From assembly GCA_045604285.1 (NCBI GenBank), contig JAZUNS010000105.1:1-11610 (forward strand): DNA of 11,610 nucleotides. The letters are read 5' to 3'. The notes under the pieces were generated by a model, which worked only from the letters and a program-made list of their open reading frames with translations, had not been told where the DNA came from and made no database searches. Positions 6,414-11,610 of this stretch are shown here, in pieces (the first letter of the stretch is position 1; each line of letters starts with the position of its first letter). Both the position numbers and the translations under genes were made by a program. Source of the DNA: SIG636 sp045604285 (lineage in GTDB: Bacteria; Bacillota; Clostridia; Oscillospirales; CAG-382).

Positions 6414-6445
6414 TTGGTAAAATGACAACGAAGGGAAGAAAAACT

Positions 6446-7180
6446 GTGGAGAAAAATACAACGGTAATAATCGTGGACAGTAATAAAGAAAACCGCACCG
6501 CCATGGCAGAGGGACTTAAAAAGGCAGGCGTGGACGTGGTGGCAGAGGCGTCCGACGGGGAAGAGGGATTTTTAAAGATTGCCAGATACCGCCCCAAGGT
6601 GGTGGTAAGCGACGTGCTGTTGCCTAAAATGGACGGACTAAGGCTTATGCAGGAATGTAAAAGCAAGCTTGGCGGTATACGCTTTGTAATGGTGTCGGCG
6701 TACTCCGGCGACCCTATGATAGAGGAATGTCTTGAGGAAGGCGCCGCCTACTGTATGCTAAAGCCCGTGGACGGCGACAGCCTTGCCCGCCGCATAAAGG
6801 GTATGGAAAAGCAAAAGGAAAGCACGGATATGGAGGCGCAAGTGACCCGCATAATCCATCAGGTAGGGGTTCCCGCCCATATAAAGGGTTATCAATATCT
6901 GCGTACAAGCATACTTATGGCAATAGAGGATGCAGAGGTAATAAACGGTGTAACTAAAATACTGTACCCCACGGTGGCAAAGAAGTACGGCACCACGGCG
7001 TCGAGAGTAGAGCGAGCCATCCGCCACGCCATAGAGGTAGCCTGGGACAGAGGTGACGTGGACGTGCTGAACGGCTTTTTCGGGTACACGGTGCAAAACA
7101 GTCGGGGCAAGCCCACCAACAGCGAGTTTATAGCGCTGATAGCGGATAATTTAAGGCTAAAGAACAAAAAAGTAGCATAA
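6446..7180 (+). CDS. spo0A: Sporulation master regulator Spo0A, 244 aa
   Basis: Spo0A is the phosphorylated response regulator that commits the cell to sporulation by binding 0A-boxes. The receiver domain (about 1-120) shows D11, the phospho-acceptor D56 in VVVSDVLLPKMDG, S84 and K106 (LKP). The DNA-binding domain (about 135-240) has the family hallmark stretches IIHQVGVPAHIKGYQYLR, TTASRVERAIRHAIEVAW and GKPTNSEFIALIADNLRLK, nearly identical to Bacillus Spo0A. The start chosen is GTG 6446, with AAGGGAAG 8 bases before it: it falls just upstream of the receiver's first strand and downstream of the promoter. The frame is open upstream into the repeat element, but that part is not Spo0A-like. 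The acidic pair at the phosphorylation pocket reads D-S rather than the usual D-D. A terminator follows, so the gene is monocistronic; spoIVB, its usual clostridial neighbour, is not adjacent. Confidence 0.97.
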   Translation: MEKNTTVIIVDSNKENRTAMAEGLKKAGVDVVAEASDGEEGFLKIARYRPKVVVSDVLLPKMDGLRLMQECKSKLGGIRFVMVSAYSGDPMIEECLEEGAAYCMLKPVDGDSLARRIKGMEKQKESTDMEAQVTRIIHQVGVPAHIKGYQYLRTSILMAIEDAEVINGVTKILYPTVAKKYGTTASRVERAIRHAIEVAWDRGDVDVLNGFFGYTVQNSRGKPTNSEFIALIADNLRLKNKKVA

Positions 7181-7194
7181 GCAAAAAAGCGTGC

Positions 7195-7238
7195 AACAAA
7201 ACGGCGGCAAACGGTAAAAAGCCGCCGTTTTTTTGTTG
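7195..7238 (+). terminator. Intrinsic terminator of spo0A
   Basis: AACGGCGGC (7200-7208) pairs with GCCGCCGTT (7221-7229) and is followed by a run of T to 7234. Flanking ACAACA/TGTTGT extends the pairing. It lies 20 bases after the spo0A stop. Confidence 0.92.
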
Positions 7239-7343
7239 TGTTATCATAATAGTTAACACTACTACGCACAAGTAAATATGTACAAACAAAAAACCGAATT
7301 TTTGTGCAGGTATACAAAAAACTAAAAGCGGGACTGATTATTG

Positions 7344-7372
7344 TTGACAAACGAAAAAATATAAAATACAAT
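7344..7372 (+). promoter_or_regulatory. Strong SigA-type promoter of the protease-dockerin unit
   Basis: A consensus TTGACA (7344-7349) and TACAAT (7367-7372) are separated by 17 bp. Transcription would start near 7379, giving a leader of about 185 bases before the protease ATG. Nothing else of note is seen in the AT-rich stretch 7239-7343. Confidence 0.88.
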
Positions 7373-7439
7373 ATATTTGTAAAAAGGATGAGAGGATTAT
7401 AGTTCTCATTCATTTTAGATAATACAGGGGGTGATTAAA

Positions 7440-7475
7440 GTGCATACGCTTAACGCCGATGCGCATAAGGAATAA
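7440..7475 (+). CDS. Possible 11-codon leader peptide in the protease 5' leader
   Basis: GTG at 7440 follows AGGGGGTGA (7426-7434) at a workable distance and reads eleven codons (MHTLNADAHKE if GTG starts with Met) to TAA at 7475. The same leader has a second strong ribosome-binding sequence, AAAGGAGGA (7481-7489), directly abutting an ATG (7490) that reads eleven codons to a TAG, before the true AAAGGAGG of the protease (7550-7557). The translation signals are visible; function and expression are inference. Chance purine-rich sequence is an alternative. Confidence 0.3.
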   Translation: MHTLNADAHKE

Positions 7476-7564
7476 AACGGAAAGGAGGAATGTGTAACGT
7501 ATTAAACCTTTTTTATAGAAATTAGTTTTTACAACAACATTTTATTACTAAAGGAGGATACGTT

Positions 7565-9850
7565 ATGAAAAACGTTAACAGATGTTTGCGCTATGCGCTT
7601 TCAATAATGCTTTGCGCAGTTCTCGTGCTGTCACTTGGCACGGTTCATACCGCAGGCAATGAAATAATAAGCACCGAAGAAATGACCCTTCCCTGGCAGG
7701 ATAAGATAGAAGACGAGCTTTGGGAGGTTATGGCGACTATGTCCGATACGGATTTGGTTGACGTAGTTCTGTGGAAAAAGAGTGCCGCAACGAAGGAAAA
7801 GATAAATACGGCGTTGCGTACCGAAAAGCAAATGGACCCCGACGTTTACGAAAGCGAGGAACGCTTTAACACAGAGGTTGTACCTGCTATAGTCAGCAAT
7901 TTAAGCGTGGCAACGGCAAGTGCGTCGGGCAGTGCTGTGCTTACGAGCGAAGCTGTGAATGATGCAATATACGATGCCCAAAAAGAGTATTCCCAGGCAA
8001 AAATACAAATTTCAAGGCGTGAATATACAGCGGCTAATAATGAATACGTAAGTAAATACGTTGATACCGAAAACAGAAAAGTCACCTTTTTCAGCAACCT
8101 GACCTCTATCTTGATAGTACAGTCAACCAAGGCGGATATAATTAAATACGCTAAGACTGACGAGGTATTGTCTTTGTCCTATTTTGTCAATGGAGTTCAG
8201 CAAACCGATGAATTAGACGAAATAGACCAATTCGAGCAAATTTTTGCAGATTCTACTGTAGGCACCAAAAGTAGCCGCTATAACAGCGGTACCGGTTATA
8301 CGGGCAGAGGTGTTACTATCGGTATATTGGAAGCAAAGGGTGGTTATTTTGATGCAAGTCATCCTCAGTTAAGTAGCATTTACGGTACAGGCGCAGACGC
8401 TCAGTTGCGATTTGTGAATAATGCCGGAACTAATGGTTCCGCCGTAAGTTTAGGAGATACGTCTTCTCACGCTACTAAAGTCACAGCTCTTATTGTAGGT
8501 CAAAGCATAACGATAGGCGGAGTAACCTACGAGGGAGTGGCACCGGATGCTAAGGTTATACAAACGCCTGTACGATACAGCAATGATGTATGCAGAGGTA
8601 TTGAAAGATTAGCAGAACAAGGGTGTCAGGTTATAAATTACAGCGGTGGTCTTGCTAATGGTGAAGGATATTCTAGTGCGTACGATAGGGTTGTAGATGC
8701 TATTATTACAGAACATGATATAGTTTTTGTTGTCTCTGCCGGCAACCTTTGCGATTATCCTGACACAGACCAATTTAACCCAAATTCTGTATACATTTCA
8801 AGTCCCGGCAAAGCTGTAAATGCTATTACCGTAGGCAACGCAAGCACTGCAGTTGAGGGGGGCGTTGGCTTTAATGCACCGTACAGAATGCTCAGTTCCT
8901 CCAGTTATCAGGAAGATGATACTTACGTACCGAATAAGCCGGATATAGCTGCCCCGGGGGCTAAAATCCCAATCGTTAAAACAAGCTATGATCCATTAAA
9001 TCCTCCAACCCCCCCGGATGTTCGAGTAAATTATTGCAACGGGACGAGTTATTCAGCACCAATTGTCACGGGTATAATTGCACAGATGATGGAAGCTAAT
9101 TCGGATTTAAAATCAGTCTCAAATATTCACTATGTAAAAAGTATACTTTTGGCAAGTGCTGAACACCATAAAATAGATCCCGACAGAGATAATACTTTGC
9201 AAGAAGGGCATTGTATTGACGATGCTTTGGTCGGAAACTATCTGAGAGAAGTCAGCGGAGCAGGTATAGTTAATGCCGTAAGTGCCGTTAATATAGCAAA
9301 GGGACTTAATTCCGCAACAAACTATCTGATTTTGACCGATGCTGCTCAACAGGCTCAACAAGATATAGGCACTCTTACAGCAGGCGAAAAGGTGCGTATA
9401 GTTATGACTTTTCAAAAGCAATATATGGATGATAATGACCCGGAAATAAGCACAACAAATCCTCTTGACAATATTAATATATCGTTGCATAAAGTTTTTG
9501 GCTCTGAGGTAGACAATTCTATGTCAAACATAAACAATGTAGAGATTATAGAATATTTCGTACCAATGAACGGCGGCGGTGCCTATCGGTACAGTATTGA
9601 TATAGCGGATATGTATTCAGACGAGGTACCTGTATACGTAACTTGGGTAAAATGGCGTCCCGGTGACGTGAACGGTGACGGTGCAACTACGTCTCTTGAT
9701 GCCTCATGGATAAATCAGTATGCAGCAGAGATGATTGCATTAACGCCGGAGCAGCTAAAGATTGCGGACGTTAATATGGATTGCATTGTAAACAGTCTTG
9801 ACGCATCGCAGATTTTGCAATACGATTCATTTATAGACCAGAATTGGTAA
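7565..9850 (+). CDS. Secreted subtilisin-like (S8) serine protease with C-terminal dockerin, 761 aa
   Basis: A signal peptide covers about residues 1-30, followed by a long N-terminal region (31-240) that may act as a propeptide. The S8 domain spans about 245-585. His302 (SSHATKV), oxyanion Asn394 (VVSAGN) and nucleophile Ser495 (GTSYSAP) are all in place. At the catalytic Asp position the strand reads GVTIGILEA, so Glu256 stands where Asp is expected. A linker with beta-type sequence follows to 697, then a type I dockerin (700-754) with two calcium-loop repeats, DVNGDGATTSLD (701-712) and DVNMDCIVNSLD (735-746). The dockerin should attach the enzyme to a cohesin on a scaffold or surface protein elsewhere in the genome. 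AAAGGAGG at 7550-7557 supports the start. It is cotranscribed with the next gene, 30 bp downstream. Activity with Glu is not proven; it may be an altered or inactive protease. Confidence 0.93.
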   Translation: MKNVNRCLRYALSIMLCAVLVLSLGTVHTAGNEIISTEEMTLPWQDKIEDELWEVMATMSDTDLVDVVLWKKSAATKEKINTALRTEKQMDPDVYESEERFNTEVVPAIVSNLSVATASASGSAVLTSEAVNDAIYDAQKEYSQAKIQISRREYTAANNEYVSKYVDTENRKVTFFSNLTSILIVQSTKADIIKYAKTDEVLSLSYFVNGVQQTDELDEIDQFEQIFADSTVGTKSSRYNSGTGYTGRGVTIGILEAKGGYFDASHPQLSSIYGTGADAQLRFVNNAGTNGSAVSLGDTSSHATKVTALIVGQSITIGGVTYEGVAPDAKVIQTPVRYSNDVCRGIERLAEQGCQVINYSGGLANGEGYSSAYDRVVDAIITEHDIVFVVSAGNLCDYPDTDQFNPNSVYISSPGKAVNAITVGNASTAVEGGVGFNAPYRMLSSSSYQEDDTYVPNKPDIAAPGAKIPIVKTSYDPLNPPTPPDVRVNYCNGTSYSAPIVTGIIAQMMEANSDLKSVSNIHYVKSILLASAEHHKIDPDRDNTLQEGHCIDDALVGNYLREVSGAGIVNAVSAVNIAKGLNSATNYLILTDAAQQAQQDIGTLTAGEKVRIVMTFQKQYMDDNDPEISTTNPLDNINISLHKVFGSEVDNSMSNINNVEIIEYFVPMNGGGAYRYSIDIADMYSDEVPVYVTWVKWRPGDVNGDGATTSLDASWINQYAAEMIALTPEQLKIADVNMDCIVNSLDASQILQYDSFIDQNW

Positions 9851-9880
9851 AGGTTATCTGTAGATTAAGGAGTGAACACT

Positions 9881-10654
9881 ATGAGAAAATTTCTTAAAAT
9901 AATAGCTACCGTGATATTGCTTATGTCGGTTGCGTCAACGGTAGTTTCAGCAAATTATTTTGATAATTGGGCATATGTGCCGGTTAATAAAGTAATTTCC
10001 GGTAACAGTGATCCTACGGGTCAGTACGGCAGTATACAAGCCTTTGCAATCTCTGTAAACGGTGACGTAAACGGCGACGGCAAGGTTGACAGCCTCGATG
10101 CGGCGCAGGTGTTAAAGCGTGATGCGGGCATAATAACCGAGTTTGCCAACAAAGAGTACGACCCCACTCTTACACCCGAAGAGGAAAGTGCCATCTGCCA
10201 AGGCTTTTGGGAGGGGTGTATAAATGAATCCGGATCATATGAAAGCGGATTTGTCGAAGTGCTTGCATACTACGGAAAATATAACGATTGGGCAGTCGCA
10301 TATATTACCGGTCTTGAGGATAACGGATACTATCACATAAACATCTTAAACGGTTACGTCTTTCATTACGGTTCCGGCAACGAAGATGTTGTCGTTAAAG
10401 GTACCGAGGTTTACGAGCTGTGGGAGGCGTACGAGAGCGGTCTTCTTACCGACGAGGATATTTATAAGATAGCTATTCAACAAGGAACGGTACCTGCAGA
10501 TCTTTGGACAGATTCCAATGAAGTATGGATTCCGGAAGAAGACGGCACCTATTCCTTGGTGTACAACATCTTTGGCGACGCAAACAACGACCGCAAGGTA
10601 GACAGCCTTGATGCAGCGTGGATACTTAAGTACGACGCAGGCTTGGTGGAATAA
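9881..10654 (+). CDS. Secreted protein with two dockerin repeats split by an inserted domain, 257 aa
   Basis: The start is ATG 9881, with AAGGAG about 8 bases before it; an in-frame GTG at 9872 overlaps that ribosome binding site and is unlikely. A signal peptide ends near VVSA (residue 24). The first dockerin-type calcium loop is at 61-84 (GDVNGDGKVDSLDAAQVLKR) and the second at 232-254 (GDANNDRKVDSLDAAWILKY). Between them are about 150 residues, including YYGKYNDWAVAYI, a Y-x-F-x-Y-G-x-G strand and LWEAYESGLLTDEDIYKIA. This pattern (YYGxY ... EAYxxGLLTxEDI) recurs in clostridial secreted proteins but I cannot name it. Normal dockerins hold the two loops adjacent. The gene follows the protease by 30 bp and ends at a terminator, so the two are one unit. 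It may be a partner, substrate or inhibitor of the protease (inference). Confidence 0.85.
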   Translation: MRKFLKIIATVILLMSVASTVVSANYFDNWAYVPVNKVISGNSDPTGQYGSIQAFAISVNGDVNGDGKVDSLDAAQVLKRDAGIITEFANKEYDPTLTPEEESAICQGFWEGCINESGSYESGFVEVLAYYGKYNDWAVAYITGLEDNGYYHINILNGYVFHYGSGNEDVVVKGTEVYELWEAYESGLLTDEDIYKIAIQQGTVPADLWTDSNEVWIPEEDGTYSLVYNIFGDANNDRKVDSLDAAWILKYDAGLVE

Positions 10655-10667
10655 GCGGCGCAAATAT

Positions 10668-10740
10668 CGGCATACGCCCGGTGTGCCGTTTCAGACCGAA
10701 TACAAAGCGGAAGGAGCATATCCTTCCGCTTTAATTTTAC
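10668..10740 (+). terminator. Terminator of the protease-dockerin unit
   Basis: A first hairpin pairs 10668-10675 with 10681-10688 (one G-T pair). A stronger one follows: AAAGCGGAAGGA (10704-10715) with TCCTTCCGCTTT (10721-10732), 12 bp around GCATA, then a T-rich tail (TTAATTTTA). It lies 50 bases after the stop of the small dockerin gene. The only other content of 10741-10805 is AT-rich sequence leading into the spoIIE promoter. Confidence 0.85.
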
Positions 10741-10805
10741 ATAGATTGTTCCTTTGGCTGTAAAGCTTTTCGGTAAAAATGCCATCCCTTGTTGTTCGCC
10801 TTGTT

Positions 10806-10838
10806 TTGACAGAATTTTTACAATGGCTGTTCTATAAT
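10806..10838 (+). promoter_or_regulatory. spoIIE promoter, SigA-type with 21-bp spacer and overlapping 0A-box
   Basis: Consensus TTGACA (10806-10811) and perfect TATAAT (10833-10838) are 21 bp apart instead of 17. In Bacillus the Spo0A-activated spoIIE and spoIIG promoters have this same overlong spacer (21-22 bp), and Spo0A bound at the -35 makes them usable. The minus strand of the -35 region reads TTCTGTCAAAA, holding TGTCAAA, one base from the 0A-box core TGTCGAA. Transcription would start near 10845, 25 bases before the ATG. Confidence 0.75.
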
Positions 10839-10869
10839 ATACACCTGAATAATTAAAAGGGTGTTTTAT

Positions 10870-11610
10870 ATGACAGCAAAAGCAAGATTAAAAGCCGCCG
10901 CAAGGTGGGCTATCAGCGGCTTGGAAAAGTACAAGCCCCTACTTTTTACAGCGCTTGCGGTGTTTGCCTTGGGTTGCGTTCCCGTAGGCGGCGGGTACCC
11001 CTTTGGCTTTGCTTTGTATATAGCCATGGATAGCTTTTGCGTTGCGGGCTTTGTGGGGCTGTGCCTGGCGTCGGTGCTAAGTCCTTCGCCCCTTATTTGC
11101 ATACCCGTGGCAATAGGCGTGTGCGCCCTTAAAAAGGTTATCGAGGGCAGGGCGGTCAGCGCCTTAGTAAAGCCCGTTACCGCCCTTGCCGCCATAGGCA
11201 TCGTATGGGCGTCGGGGATGAGCGATGGCGTTTACACCCTTGCAAAATCCGTGCCTTGGCTTGTTATAACTCCGCTTTTTACGGTGCTTTACAGCTTCGC
11301 TTTGGATACACGGTGCAAAAAAAGCCTTAGGCACGGCGGGTTTGCAGCCCTTGTTTTTACGGTCATGCTTTTAATAAACAAAGTGCTGCCCTTTAGCTTC
11401 GTTGCCCAAGGGGTTGCCGTGCTTATTGCCTTTGCGGCGGCGCTAAAGGGCGGCATGCTTTACGGCGGACTGTACGGCTTTGTAGCGGGGCTGGGCTGCG
11501 GAACGGGCTGCGCCGCCGTGGGCGGTGTTACGGGGCTGTGCGTCGGCTTGTTTTCCGTAAGCGGGCAGGGGATAGCCCTGCTTTGCGGAACAATAGCAGG
11601 CGTTTGCACC
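10870..11610 (+). CDS. spoIIE: Stage II sporulation protein E, N-terminal membrane region (partial)
   Basis: The frame is open from ATG 10870 to the window edge (247 codons, no stop). It shows a short basic N-terminus (MTAKARLKAAARWAI) and then about seven or eight hydrophobic segments, as in the polytopic N-terminal part of SpoIIE. Family-like features are GGGYPFGFALYIA near 40-52 and the late glycine-rich stretch GTGCAAVGGVTGLCVGLF, which resembles the SpoIIE segment around IGCTVGVVTGLILGL. Full SpoIIE is a membrane PP2C phosphatase that dephosphorylates SpoIIAA to release SigF in the forespore and interacts with FtsZ. The phosphatase domain would lie beyond the window. The ribosome binding site is weak (AAAAGGG at about 10855-10861). 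The Spo0A-type promoter supports the identity. A different polytopic membrane protein cannot be fully excluded. Confidence 0.8.
   Translation, partial: MTAKARLKAAARWAISGLEKYKPLLFTALAVFALGCVPVGGGYPFGFALYIAMDSFCVAGFVGLCLASVLSPSPLICIPVAIGVCALKKVIEGRAVSALVKPVTALAAIGIVWASGMSDGVYTLAKSVPWLVITPLFTVLYSFALDTRCKKSLRHGGFAALVFTVMLLINKVLPFSFVAQGVAVLIAFAAALKGGMLYGGLYGFVAGLGCGTGCAAVGGVTGLCVGLFSVSGQGIALLCGTIAGVCT

Noticed and set aside
6224..6445. N-terminal extension of Spo0A by 74 residues into the repeat element.
   Set aside because: The extension is translated repeat sequence and would start upstream of the promoter and terminator; GTG 6446 with its ribosome binding site fits the receiver domain boundary.
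7343..7352. 0A-box-like TTTGTCAAC on the minus strand over the protease promoter -35.
   Set aside because: Any consensus TTGACA reads TGTCAA on the other strand, the match lacks the last base, and the promoter has normal 17-bp spacing, so Spo0A control is not supported.

Overview
The window looks like a chromosomal segment of a spore-forming, low-to-mid GC Firmicute of class Clostridia, probably a gut Oscillospiraceae/Ruminococcaceae relative. Evidence: a clear Spo0A, a SpoIIE-like N-terminus, an archaeal-type (short) ProRS as found in many Clostridia, dockerin-bearing secreted proteins, strong AGGAGG-type ribosome binding sites and SigA-like promoters. The assignment to family level is inference.

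Layout. Positions 1-38 hold the last residues of a gene ending in a membrane-anchor-like tail. Positions 39-718 are non-coding and repetitive: first an array of about ten hairpins punctuated by GTGATATT/AATATCAC (76-475), then copy A of an intergenic repeat element (472-718). A 50-residue ribbon-helix-helix regulator (730-882, minus) diverges from a lipoprotein gene (1001-1879, plus); a perfect palindrome sits exactly between the -35 and -10 of the lipoprotein promoter and is the likely operator. A strong convergent terminator separates the lipoprotein gene from proS (1992-3428, minus). Next comes an 811-residue surface protein with InlB-like B-repeats, a C-terminal membrane anchor and an acidic tail (3607-6042, plus). 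Copy B of the intergenic element follows (6060-6334), inverted relative to copy A.

The second half is framed by sporulation genes. spo0A (6446-7180) has a SigA-like promoter and an upstream 0A-box core. spoIIE (10870 to the window end, partial) has a promoter with the unusual 21-bp spacer known for the Spo0A-activated spoIIE/spoIIG promoters. Between them lies a two-gene unit from one strong promoter: a secreted subtilisin-like protease with a C-terminal dockerin, whose catalytic aspartate position holds glutamate (7565-9850), and a small secreted protein whose two dockerin repeats are split about 150 residues apart (9881-10654).

How the parts may work together: Spo0A probably regulates itself and spoIIE. 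The two dockerin proteins are probably co-made, exported and attached through cohesins that are not in this window. The ribbon-helix-helix protein probably represses its divergent lipoprotein neighbour and possibly itself. The most unusual items are the E-H-S protease with its split-dockerin partner and the two kinds of intergenic repeat, one of which shows a compensatory stem change between copies.
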